In this document: in pieces, positions 26,201 through 32,870 of the stretch
How positions within the stretch are numbered: the stretch's first letter is position 1
How the letters are laid out: every line of letters begins with the position of its first letter
DNA from: an uncultured Kocuria sp.
GTDB taxonomy: Bacteria > Actinomycetota > Actinomycetes > Actinomycetales > Micrococcaceae
Reading direction: 5' to 3'
Assembly (NCBI RefSeq): GCF_947500125.1
Contig: NZ_CANMRA010000032.1
Location: 1-38,749 of the forward strand
DNA: 38,749 nucleotides
Translations under genes and position numbers: made by a program
Notes under the pieces: model-generated
Database searches by the model: none
Told to the model about the DNA's origin: nothing
Seen by the model: the letters and a program-made list of their open reading frames with translations, nothing else

Positions 26201-26323
26201 TACCCCCGCCGCGGCGAGGAGGCCCAGCACAGCGGGGTCGACGGCGGCCTCCCTGCGGGCGGCAGTAGCTGCCGTGCCAGAGGCTACGACGTCGGGGAGG
26301 GCGGGAACGGTGGCTTCGCTCAT
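23261..26323 (-). CDS. FAD-linked oxidase/Fe-S fusion dehydrogenase (D-2-hydroxyacid dehydrogenase type)
   Basis: A 1020-residue fusion resembling GlcD joined to GlcF, as in Dld-II/YdiJ-type D-lactate or D-2-hydroxyglutarate dehydrogenases. The N-terminal FAD-binding-4 domain includes ALIGRGGGTSMAGNAVGPGV and the PDPSSKNRATVGGAIGND pocket. The C-terminal FAD-oxidase domain ends near SGEHGDGRARSELLP. Ferredoxin-like cysteines follow: a first set near 600 (CIGVGRCRADTGGVMCPSYR) and LCLSCKACATDCPAG near 665. Two CCG-type motifs close the protein (ADACCGLTW and TGCCGVAGNFGFE). It would oxidise a D-2-hydroxyacid and pass electrons to the respiratory chain. It starts 8 bp after the aminotransferase stop. 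Confidence 0.9.
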   Translation of the reverse strand: MSEATVPALPDVVASGTAATAARREAAVDPAVLGLLAAAGVAADSSPRRLAEYAYDASNYRVPPLAVVFPRTVEEVLAAVAACRETGTALIGRGGGTSMAGNAVGPGVVLDFSRYLNRIHGIDEASGTVDVDPGVVLSDLTREVERATGNRSTFAPDPSSKNRATVGGAIGNDACGNHSVRYGRTSDHVVEIDVVTTDGARLTATTTGLRATDPSDDASAARAAELTESLTRLARENLAAFRVELGRIQRQVSGYHLENLLPEKKFNMARALVGSEGTCAVVVRARMKLVPKPASALLVCLGYEDVVEAARDITTILEFSPAAVEGTDEAIVETMRFRRGAGSVLGLPAGRAWLFVDLDGSEPEAVAAEADRLLTRLAENGRLVEGRAVPDLVERASLWRVREDGAGLSSRLASGGESWPGWEDSAVAPEDLADYLADLRVLMAEHDLDGVMYGHFGAGCMHIRITFDLRTDAGREVFRRFTREAAELVVRHGGSLSGEHGDGRARSELLPIMYSPTVLAAFARYRRLWDPSGILNPGSMTAPDPMDAHLALEGIPAREWRTSFDLRPVGSHGGGSLVETDDPATAHGAGTDPWVHAVQGCIGVGRCRADTGGVMCPSYRATRDEKDSTRGRARVLQDMVRGAATVQKGWRSEEVREALDLCLSCKACATDCPAGVDMATYKSEFFDHYYQGRLRPISHFSLGWLPRWLKLTGRIAPLVNAVLATPLAKVAAVVGGLTTKRTMPRFAGAREWRREVTAAGAQQPGAGTALLFVDTFTRGFRPEVAGAAARVLADSGETVECSADACCGLTWISTGQLGTAKKLLARAAETLDDGTDRPIVVVEPSCAAALAKDLPELVPTEQARRVAARVRSFAAHTAERAADGWTPSPARPVPEQVVLQTHCHEYSVFGAAGQRAALTAAGVTDVVDATGCCGVAGNFGFEKQHYDVSMQVAENALAPALRGTGAETAVLTDGFSCAMQINQLDATRPGLHLAQILDPGPPQPAASDRTRSTTQKEDTP

Positions 26324-26331
26324 GCGTGCTT

Positions 26332-27612
26332 TCAGGCTCCCGTCGTGCCCGCAGGGACAGCACCGACCACAGCGGCCACAGCGGCCTCGAAGCGCTCCAG
26401 CCCAAGGGAAACTTCCTCTTCGGTGACCACGAGGGCGGGGATGAGGCGCACCACGTTGCCCTCCGGCCCACAGGTGAGGGTAAGCAGTTCCTGCTCCGTG
26501 GTGGCCTGCTGGACGGCCGCGGCCGTCGCGGCGTCCGGGGTGCCGTCCTGGGCGGTGAACTCGATGCCCTGCATCAGGCCGAGGCCGCGGACGTTGCCGA
26601 TCACGGGGAAGCGCTCCTGGATCTGGATCAGCCCGGCCTGCAGCTGTTCGCCGCGCACCCGCGAGTTCTCCACCAGACCCTCCTCCTTGACCACCTCGAG
26701 GGTGGCCACGCCGGCGGCGGCGGAGACCGCGTTGCCGCCGTAGGTGCCACCCTGGGAGCCCGGCCAGGCCTTGGACATGGTCTCGGTGGAGGCGGCGATG
26801 GCCGAGATGGGGAAGCCGGAGGCGACGCCCTTGGCCGTGATGATGATGTCCGGAGTGGCGGTGGAGTGCTGGTGGCCCCAGAACTTGCCCGTGCGCCCGA
26901 CGCCGGCCTGCACCTCGTCGAAGATTAGCTGGATGCCGTACCGGTCGGCACGCTCCCGCAACCCCTCCATGAAGGCCGGCGGGGTCGGCAGGTAGCCGCC
27001 GTCGCCCAGGGCGGGCTCGATCAGGAAGGCCGCCGTGTCGTTGGGCGCGGTGCGGGTCTTCAACAGGTAGTCCAGCTCCTGGAGGGCGAAAGCCACCGCG
27101 GTCTCCTCGTCCCAGCCGTAGCGGTAGGCGTAGGGGAACGCCGACATGTGCACCCCGGCCATCAGCGGCGCGTATCCGGCCGAGAACTTCGTGCCGGCCG
27201 TGGTGAGGGAGGCCGCGGCCACGGTGCGACCGTGAAAACCACCCTGGAAGACGACGATGTTCGGCCGGGCCGTGGCCATGCGCGCCAGACGGATGGCGGC
27301 CTCGACGGCTTCGGAGCCGGAGTTGGCGTAGAACACGGAGTCCAGCCCCTCCGGAAGCACCTCGCCGAGCTTCTCGGTGAGCTGCAGCAAAGGCTGGTGC
27401 ATCACGGTCGTGTACTGGGCGTGAATGATCTTGCCAACCTGCTCCCGAGCAGCCGCCACCACCTTGGGGTGACAGTGACCGGTGCTGGTGACACCGATGC
27501 CGGTGGTGAAGTCCAGGTAGTCCCGGCCGTCAGTGCCATAGATCCAGCTGCCCAGGGCGTGGTCCACGACCACGGGGGTCGCCTGCTTGAGTACGGGGCT
27601 CAGAGATGTCAT
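26332..27612 (-). CDS. Class III aminotransferase (4-aminobutyrate aminotransferase-like)
   Basis: A 426-residue omega-type aminotransferase. The PLP lysine is K261 in IIITAKGVASGFP and the pyridine-contacting aspartate is D232 in LIFDEVQAGVGRTGKF. The phosphate-binding ANSGSEAVEAAIRLAR (97-112) and FHGRT (126-130) are intact. GABA, diaminobutyrate (DoeD/EctB-like) or other omega-amino acids are possible donors. It is the first gene of the operon leading to the FAD/Fe-S enzyme and aldehyde dehydrogenase. Operator site 5, 29 bp upstream, is shared with the divergent 2-hydroxyacid dehydrogenase. Confidence 0.9.
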   Translation of the reverse strand: MTSLSPVLKQATPVVVDHALGSWIYGTDGRDYLDFTTGIGVTSTGHCHPKVVAAAREQVGKIIHAQYTTVMHQPLLQLTEKLGEVLPEGLDSVFYANSGSEAVEAAIRLARMATARPNIVVFQGGFHGRTVAAASLTTAGTKFSAGYAPLMAGVHMSAFPYAYRYGWDEETAVAFALQELDYLLKTRTAPNDTAAFLIEPALGDGGYLPTPPAFMEGLRERADRYGIQLIFDEVQAGVGRTGKFWGHQHSTATPDIIITAKGVASGFPISAIAASTETMSKAWPGSQGGTYGGNAVSAAAGVATLEVVKEEGLVENSRVRGEQLQAGLIQIQERFPVIGNVRGLGLMQGIEFTAQDGTPDAATAAAVQQATTEQELLTLTCGPEGNVVRLIPALVVTEEEVSLGLERFEAAVAAVVGAVPAGTTGA

Positions 27613-27641
27613 GGCTCACATTCTTCCCACCAGATCGACTT

Positions 27642-27653
27642 ATTGTCAACAAT
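27642..27653. promoter_or_regulatory. Operator site 5 (ATTGTCAACAAT), divergent promoter
   Basis: A perfect match to ATTGT-NN-ACAAT between two divergent genes. On the minus strand it is ATTGTTGACAAT, identical to site 1 and containing the -35 TTGACA for the aminotransferase operon. It is 24 bp from the plus-strand start at 27678. Confidence 0.8.
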
Positions 27654-27677
27654 CTTCCGGGGTCTTACAGTGGGCCC

Positions 27678-28679
27678 ATGGAAGAGACAGCGCAGTCCCA
27701 GCCCTCTCAGCGTCGCCCGAAAGTTGTCGTCCTCACGGCACCCGGCACGAGCGCCCCCTACAACGCCTTGGATTTCGAGGATCACGCCGATGTGGTGTGG
27801 GCTGATGCGGAGGGTCTTTCTGGGGCCCTGCCCGGGGCCCAGGTCTTGTTCGTCTGGGACTTTTTCTCCCCAGCCTTGCGTGACGCCTGGTCTTACGCCG
27901 ACTCCCTGGAGTGGGTCCACGTGGCCGCCGCGGGCGTGGACTCCCTGCTCTTCGACGAGCTGCGGGAGTCCTCCGTCCAAGTCACCAACGCCCACGGCGC
28001 CTTCGACGGGCCCATCGCGGAATTCGTCCTGGCCTCGGTGCTCGCCCACGACAAGCAGCTGCACACCAGCAAGGAGCTTCAGCGCCGGTCTGTCTGGCAG
28101 CATCGCGAGGTGCAGCGCAGCGCGGGGCAAAACGCGCTCGTGGTCGGTACGGGCGGGATCGGGCGTGCCACGGCCCGGCTGTTGCGCACCCTCGGCCTGG
28201 AGGTGCGAGGTGCCGGGCGCACCGCGCGGGGGGAGGACGCGGACTTCGGGACCGTTGTCCCCAGCGCGGAGCTGGCAGAGCACGCCGGATGGGCGGACCA
28301 CCTCGTGCTCATCGCTCCCCTGACAGAGGACACCCGCGGCCTGCTCGGCGCGGATGTGCTGGCCCGGATGAAGCCCACCGCCCATGTGGTGAACGTGGGC
28401 CGGGGCGCGTTGGTTGACGAGCCGGCCCTGGTCCAGGCCCTGCGAGAGGGCCAGATTGCAGCCGCGTCGCTGGATGTCTTCGATGAAGAGCCGTTGCCTG
28501 TCGAGCATCCGTTCTGGCAGATGGACAACGTGCATGTGTCCGCGCACATGAGCGGGGACGTCGTCGGTTGGCGAAACACGCTGGCGGACCAATTCGTACA
28601 GAACCTCACTCGCTGGTGTATCGGCGAGGAGCTGGTCAACCAGGTGGACAAGCAGCTGGGTTACGTGCGCCGGGCCTGA
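27678..28679 (+). CDS. D-2-hydroxyacid dehydrogenase, NAD(P)-dependent
   Basis: A 333-residue D-isomer-specific 2-hydroxyacid dehydrogenase. The Rossmann motif is VVGTGGIGRATARLL, the substrate arginine lies in VNVGRGALVDEPAL, the catalytic acid in SLDVFDEEPLP, and the catalytic histidine in VSAHMSGDVVGW. The pattern resembles GhrA/glyoxylate-hydroxypyruvate reductases. It probably interconverts a 2-oxo acid and a D-2-hydroxyacid; the FAD/Fe-S enzyme encoded divergently could oxidise such a product. It is monocistronic, controlled from operator site 5, and ends at a strong terminator. Confidence 0.9.
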   Translation: MEETAQSQPSQRRPKVVVLTAPGTSAPYNALDFEDHADVVWADAEGLSGALPGAQVLFVWDFFSPALRDAWSYADSLEWVHVAAAGVDSLLFDELRESSVQVTNAHGAFDGPIAEFVLASVLAHDKQLHTSKELQRRSVWQHREVQRSAGQNALVVGTGGIGRATARLLRTLGLEVRGAGRTARGEDADFGTVVPSAELAEHAGWADHLVLIAPLTEDTRGLLGADVLARMKPTAHVVNVGRGALVDEPALVQALREGQIAAASLDVFDEEPLPVEHPFWQMDNVHVSAHMSGDVVGWRNTLADQFVQNLTRWCIGEELVNQVDKQLGYVRRA

Positions 28680-28742
28680 GGCGCGGGAGTTAATATCCCC
28701 GCGCGGACCGGATGACAGTAGAGCGCGCAGAAAGACGAAACG

Positions 28743-28776
28743 GGAGCGGGGCCGGGAATCCTCCCGGCCCCGCTCC
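28743..28776 (+). terminator. Terminator after the 2-hydroxyacid dehydrogenase gene
   Basis: A 15-bp perfect stem (GGAGCGGGGCCGGGA with its complement) and a 4-nt loop, followed by TTC, 64 bp beyond the stop. Confidence 0.8.
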
Positions 28777-29234
28777 TTCACGTTGAACCGCCGAGCACGC
28801 CTCAACCATCATGGTCGCTCGACCGCGACCCTGAGCGGGAGCTCGTAGACCCTGAACACAGCACGTGTGTCCCTGCCGGCCACGCCGAAAACCTCCTCCA
28901 GCCGCCGGAGACCTCCTTGGCGAGTGAGGACCGGTCGCGGACTTCCCCGGCCGAGGTGATGCGCACCGTCAGGTTCACGATCGAGCTGATCCGTTCGAGG
29001 GAGCTGGGGCGCTGGGACAGGGGTCGTCAGGCGGTTGAGCGGAGATGATCTCGGTGGCGCGCCGGTTCTCGGCGATGCCAACCTCCGCTCCCAGCTTGCC
29101 GGAGACAAGCATCGCGCCATGCCATGGCGTGCCGGTACGGAGTGGTCCTTGAGGTGCAAGTCGGATTACGCACTTACTTGACCAGGACGTAGCTGCTCGC
29201 CGACTCGGCAGGCCACACTCGGCCTACCAGCCGA
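28777..29234. other. Long gap with possible decayed minus-strand gene
   Basis: About 460 bp between convergent genes. The minus strand shows two protein-like pieces in different frames: AMLVSGKLGAEVGIAENRRA (near 29080-29110) and SLERISSIVNLTVRITSAGE (near 28960-29010). Both are followed by stops or frame breaks. I cannot assign a family; a frameshifted pseudogene is the simplest reading. Confidence 0.3.
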
Positions 29235-30515
29235 TCAGGGATAGAGGCCCCGGGTGGTGTGCGCCTCGGCCACGCGCTGAACGGCGGTCAGGGTGGCGGC
29301 CTCGCGCAGCGTGACCTCACGGCGGCGCGCGGTCTCGAGGACACTTGTCCACCCCTGGAGCATGCGGCGCTCAAGCCTCTCGTCCACCTCGTCGGCCGTC
29401 CACCAATAGGCCTGGTTGCCCTGGACCCACTCGAAGTAGGAGACGATGACGCCTCCCGCGTTAGCGAGGATGTCCGGGACCACCAGGACGCCCTGGGTGT
29501 GCAGCTGCCGGTCGGCCGCGGCCGTCGTCGGACCGTTGGCTCCCTCCACGACGATGCCTGCCCGCACACGGTGCGCGTTGCCCTCGTGCAGCACGCCCTC
29601 CACTGCGGCGGGGATCAGCAGATCGACGTCGAGCTCCAACAGCTCATCGGAGCCGATCGCATCAGCTCCCTCGAAACCGATGACCGACCCCGTCCGCTCC
29701 GCATGCGCCAGCAGGCGCGGGACGTCCAGCCCGCTGGCCGCGTGGACCGCTCCGTACTGGTCCCCCACGGCCACCACCCGCACCCCGGCCTCGGCCAGGA
29801 ACTCGGCCGCGCCCGCCCCGACCTTGCCGAAGCCCTGGACCGCGGCGGTGCTCCCGTGCGGCCGCAGGCCACGGTGGGCCAGGGCGGCCAGGGCGATGTG
29901 CACCACGCCTTTGGACGTGGCCGAAGAGCGGCCCAGCGACCCACCCAGGCTGACCGGCTTGCCCGTGACGACAGAGGGCACGGTGAAGCCCACACTGGTG
30001 GAATAGGTGTCCATCATCCACGCCATCGTGCGCTCGTCCGTGCCGATGTCCGGGGCGGGGATGTCTCGTTCCGGACCGATGATCGGCAGGATCTCACTCG
30101 TGTACCGACGGGTGACCCGCTCCAGCTCCGCCGGGGAGTAGTTCCGGGGGTCGATGGTGACTCCACCCTTGGCCCCGCCGTACGGGACGTCCAGCAGGGC
30201 GCACTTCCACGTCATCCACATGGCAAGCGCACGCACCTCGTCCAGCGTCACGTGGGGGCTGAACCGCACCCCTCCTTTCGCCGGTCCGCGGGAGAAGTTG
30301 TGCTGCACCCGGTGCCCCGTGAACACGTCCACGGTGCCGTCATCACGCCGGAGCGGGATACTCACCGACATCTCGCGACGAGGCCGGGCCAGCATCTGGT
30401 GCTGGCCCGGCCCGTAGGAAAGGGTCTCGACGGCGGCCTTCAGCTGGCTGAGGGCGTCGTCAAGCGGGTTGGCCGAGAGCTCGGCGGGGACAGAAAGTGC
30501 GGTTGTCGTCGTCAT
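29235..30515 (-). CDS. Glu/Leu/Phe/Val dehydrogenase family protein (glutamate dehydrogenase type)
   Basis: A 426-residue amino-acid dehydrogenase. [13 protein letters not shown] (K80), [18 protein letters not shown] (K104, K116) and [18 protein letters not shown] with its catalytic aspartate match catabolic glutamate dehydrogenases. The NAD domain has [15 protein letters not shown]. It would regenerate 2-oxoglutarate from the glutamate produced by the two aminotransferases of the cluster and release ammonia. It is monocistronic on the minus strand. Operator site 6 and an adjoining 22-bp palindrome lie 27-56 bp upstream of the ATG. Confidence 0.93.
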   Translation of the reverse strand: MTTTTALSVPAELSANPLDDALSQLKAAVETLSYGPGQHQMLARPRREMSVSIPLRRDDGTVDVFTGHRVQHNFSRGPAKGGVRFSPHVTLDEVRALAMWMTWKCALLDVPYGGAKGGVTIDPRNYSPAELERVTRRYTSEILPIIGPERDIPAPDIGTDERTMAWMMDTYSTSVGFTVPSVVTGKPVSLGGSLGRSSATSKGVVHIALAALAHRGLRPHGSTAAVQGFGKVGAGAAEFLAEAGVRVVAVGDQYGAVHAASGLDVPRLLAHAERTGSVIGFEGADAIGSDELLELDVDLLIPAAVEGVLHEGNAHRVRAGIVVEGANGPTTAAADRQLHTQGVLVVPDILANAGGVIVSYFEWVQGNQAYWWTADEVDERLERRMLQGWTSVLETARRREVTLREAATLTAVQRVAEAHTTRGLYP

Positions 30516-30541
30516 TGACCTCGTGTCCTGGGATTCGGAAC

Positions 30542-30563
30542 CAATCAGGCAAGTGCCTGATTG
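30542..30563. promoter_or_regulatory. 22-bp perfect palindrome abutting operator site 6
   Basis: CAATCAGGCA, then AG, then the exact inverted copy TGCCTGATTG. Its last four bases (ATTG) are also the first four of operator site 6. It lies between that operator and the dehydrogenase start and may be a second regulator's site. Confidence 0.6.
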
Positions 30564-30571
30564 TTTACAAT
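30560..30571. promoter_or_regulatory. Operator site 6 (ATTGTTTACAAT) upstream of the dehydrogenase
   Basis: A perfect match to ATTGT-NN-ACAAT, 44 bp upstream of the dehydrogenase start at 30515. Confidence 0.8.
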
Positions 30572-30626
30572 CCTACGTTAATGAATCCTCCGGGGACACC
30601 CCGCCCCGCCGACGCAGGGCTTCGAG

Positions 30627-31130
30627 TCAGACCGTCTCGGCGCGGGCGAAGCTGAGCGTCTCCCCGCGCGCACCGCCCATCCAGACGTCCTGGCACGCGG
30701 CGGCGAACTCCTCCATCCCCTCCTCGATCGTCGCGAAGACGTTGCCCGGCACCCATCCCACGTCGCCATTCACCAAAAGGTTGTTCCGCCCATAGAAGAC
30801 GGCCAGATCGATGAGCAAGCGGTTCTCAGAGGTCCCCGCCGAGGCCTCGTACCCGTAGGCGGGATTGTCGAGTACACCCTCGAACGTGAAGTAACACAGG
30901 TCCCCAGTGATCGGAGTGATCGTCTGATTCTCCGGACCGGGCTCTTCCGCGGCGAAGGCGGGAACGAGCGCGTAGATCTCGTTGCGCGCGAACTTGCCGT
31001 GGAACACCTGCCCCGACTGGGGCAGGGCCTGCCACACCGCCTCAGCGGTGCGCGGCGCCTCATCGTCGAGCAAGCGCGCCCGGGCGGTGACGCCCCGCTT
31101 CTCCAAGGTGATGGTGATGTATCGGCTCAT
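30627..31130 (-). CDS. DUF3830-family (cyclophilin-like) protein
   Basis: A 167-residue protein with the cyclophilin-like beta-barrel pattern of DUF3830: ITLEKRGVTARARLLDDEAP, AVWQALPQSGQVFHGKFARN, GDLCYFTFEG and LLIDLAVFYGRNNLL. The biochemical function of the family is unknown. The ATG at 31130 has GGGGACG upstream. It is divergent from an Asp/Glu-racemase-fold enzyme and shares operator site 7 with it, which ties it to the same catabolic regulon. Confidence 0.75.
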   Translation of the reverse strand: MSRYITITLEKRGVTARARLLDDEAPRTAEAVWQALPQSGQVFHGKFARNEIYALVPAFAAEEPGPENQTITPITGDLCYFTFEGVLDNPAYGYEASAGTSENRLLIDLAVFYGRNNLLVNGDVGWVPGNVFATIEEGMEEFAAACQDVWMGGARGETLSFARAETV

Positions 31131-31182
31131 GGATCGTCCCCGTTCGGTCGAAGGCAGAGGCACCACGAAACGGCACCCTATG

Positions 31183-31194
31183 ATTGTCTACAAT
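31183..31194. promoter_or_regulatory. Operator site 7 (ATTGTCTACAAT), divergent promoter
   Basis: A perfect match to ATTGT-NN-ACAAT between the DUF3830 gene (start 31130) and the racemase-fold gene (start 31252). It is about 55 bp from each start and so could regulate both. Confidence 0.8.
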
Positions 31195-31251
31195 CCAACT
31201 GTAAGCTTTTTCGTGAGACGTGCAACACACCACGAAAGGGTCTCCATCATC

Positions 31252-31962
31252 ATGCACACCGTCGTCATCCTCTATCCTGGCCACAGCGCGGAGGACGAGT
31301 TCCCCGCCCTTGAAGAGCTCATCCCGGACACCTCCTTCCCCGTGATCCACACCTGGGAGGGCAGCACCGACCACGACGTCGAGGCGTTGCTGGCGCTAGG
31401 CTCACGAGCCAACCTGGTGCCGTCCGCCGAAAAGGCCCGGAGCCTCTCTCCCGACGCGGCGATGTGGGCGTGCACCTCGGGCAGCTTCGTCTACGGGTCG
31501 GAGGGGTGCCGCGAACAGGCGGGGTGGGTCCAGGAAGCCGCCGGTGTCCCGTCCTCCTCCACCTCCCTGGCCTTCGTCCAGGCGGTGCACCACTTGGGGC
31601 TGAGCAGAGTCGCGGTGGCCGCGACCTACCCGGAGGACGTCGCCTCGCACTTCGCACGGCTCCTCGAGCAGGACGGGATCACGGTCACCGCCCTGTCCAC
31701 CTACGACGTTCCCAGCGGCGAAGACGCGGGCCTGCTGGACGAGGAATGGGTGCTGGAGACCGCCCACGCCGCCGATCTGACCGGCGCGGAGTGCCTGCTC
31801 ATCCCGGACACGGCGCTGCATACGGTCGCCGCGCTACCCCGGCTCGAGGAAACCCTCGGTGTGCCCGTGCTGACCGCCAACCAGGTCACCGCCTGGCAGG
31901 GGCTCCGTCTAGCCGGCCACCCGGCCCGCGCCGAGGGGCTCGGTGCCCTGTTCAGTCACTAA
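31252..31962 (+). CDS. Asp/Glu racemase/maleate isomerase-fold protein lacking the second cysteine
   Basis: A 236-residue member of the Asp/Glu racemase, maleate cis-trans isomerase and arylmalonate decarboxylase superfamily (EutA-like). The first catalytic cysteine is present, C74 in WACTSGSF. The second should fall in the CLLIPDTALHT segment, but D186 is there. The paralogue at 32060-32812 has C197 at this place. Both share VLTANQVTAW near the C terminus. With one cysteine it may be a decarboxylase-like, non-racemising or accessory enzyme. The start at 31252 has a GAAAGG site 11 nt upstream. It is divergent from DUF3830 under operator site 7. Confidence 0.82.
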   Translation: MHTVVILYPGHSAEDEFPALEELIPDTSFPVIHTWEGSTDHDVEALLALGSRANLVPSAEKARSLSPDAAMWACTSGSFVYGSEGCREQAGWVQEAAGVPSSSTSLAFVQAVHHLGLSRVAVAATYPEDVASHFARLLEQDGITVTALSTYDVPSGEDAGLLDEEWVLETAHAADLTGAECLLIPDTALHTVAALPRLEETLGVPVLTANQVTAWQGLRLAGHPARAEGLGALFSH

Positions 31963-31982
31963 GCGAGACGCTGAGCGGTTTC

Positions 31983-32022
31983 GACGACGACGACGCCCCA
32001 CCTCAGGGGCGTCGTCGTCGTC
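31983..32022. terminator. Bidirectional terminator built from GAC/GTC triplets
   Basis: A 17-bp perfect stem (GACGACGACGACGCCCC with its complement) and an ACCTCA loop, between the convergent racemase-fold genes. The stem consists largely of a GAC triplet repeat. Confidence 0.8.
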
Positions 32023-32059
32023 GTCTTCCATCCGTCATCGTTGGTCGGGCCACTCCGCC

Positions 32060-32812
32060 TCAGGCGGCGCGCCCCACCTCACCCAGGCGCTGATCCTGGG
32101 TCACCAAGGGCAGCCCAAGCCGTCGCAGGCCCGCCCACGCGGTGACCTGGTTCGCGGTCAACACGGGCTTACCGAGCTCCTCCTCAAGGGCCGCGATGAT
32201 ATGGAAGGTGGGCAGGTTGGTGCAGGAGACGAACACGGCCTCCGCATCCGGGTGGTCGGCCTGGCGCACGAGATCGGCAGTGACGTTGTAGGGCACGTGC
32301 CAGATCAGGCGGTCCAGGCCCAGGCCCGCAGTCCCCACGACGGTGCGCCCGTCGGCGGCCAAAAAGTCCTCGAGCCGCTCCGTCAACTTGGGGACGTAGG
32401 GCGTGGCGATGGCCAGCCGGGTGATCCCCAGGACGTCCAACGCCTCGAGCAGGGCCTCGGACGTGGTCACCGCGGGGGCACGAGTCTCCTCCCTGATGGC
32501 CGCGGAAATCTTCCGCGCCCCCTCGATCCCATTGACGAAGCTCCCGGACGTGCAGGCGAAGACCACAGCCTCCGGCTCGACTGCGGTGAGGCACCGGGCG
32601 GTGGAGCGGATCTCGGCGTCGTCACCGAGAGCACTTGCCATAATCTCGTCCACCACCATGGGGTGGTGGGGGGTCCGGGCAACAGCCAAAGAGACGTTGT
32701 CGGGCATCCAGCGCCACAGCTCCCGGTCCAACGCCATGTCATAGGGATTGACCACGCCGATGACGCGATCAGGCTCGGGGCCTTCGGGAACGAACCTCTG
32801 GATGTTAGGCAT
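32060..32812 (-). CDS. Asp/Glu racemase/maleate isomerase-family enzyme (both cysteines)
   Basis: A 250-residue member of the same superfamily as the 31252 product, with both active-site cysteines: C87 in VFACTSGSF and C197 in VFVSCTNLPT, followed by VLTANQVTAW. Two cysteines are expected for maleate isomerases and racemases. EutA proteins of ectoine clusters belong to this group. The ATG at 32812 follows GGGAAGATGAG. It is divergent from the RidA-like gene, with operator site 8 between them. The substrate is unknown. Confidence 0.88.
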   Translation of the reverse strand: MPNIQRFVPEGPEPDRVIGVVNPYDMALDRELWRWMPDNVSLAVARTPHHPMVVDEIMASALGDDAEIRSTARCLTAVEPEAVVFACTSGSFVNGIEGARKISAAIREETRAPAVTTSEALLEALDVLGITRLAIATPYVPKLTERLEDFLAADGRTVVGTAGLGLDRLIWHVPYNVTADLVRQADHPDAEAVFVSCTNLPTFHIIAALEEELGKPVLTANQVTAWAGLRRLGLPLVTQDQRLGEVGRAA

Positions 32813-32835
32813 GTCTCATCTTCCCATAGTGTCTG

Positions 32836-32847
32836 ATCGTCGACAAT
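32836..32847. promoter_or_regulatory. Operator site 8 (ATCGTCGACAAT), divergent promoter
   Basis: An 11/12 match to ATTGT-NN-ACAAT between the racemase-family gene (start 32812) and the RidA-like gene (start 32871), 23 bp from each start. Confidence 0.7.
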
Positions 32848-32870
32848 AATTTGATGATAAGGAGAATCCC

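Noticed and set aside
24260-26743. An 827-residue plus-strand frame opposite the FAD/Fe-S gene
   Set aside because: High-GC antisense artefact; the minus strand carries clear FAD and cysteine motifs.
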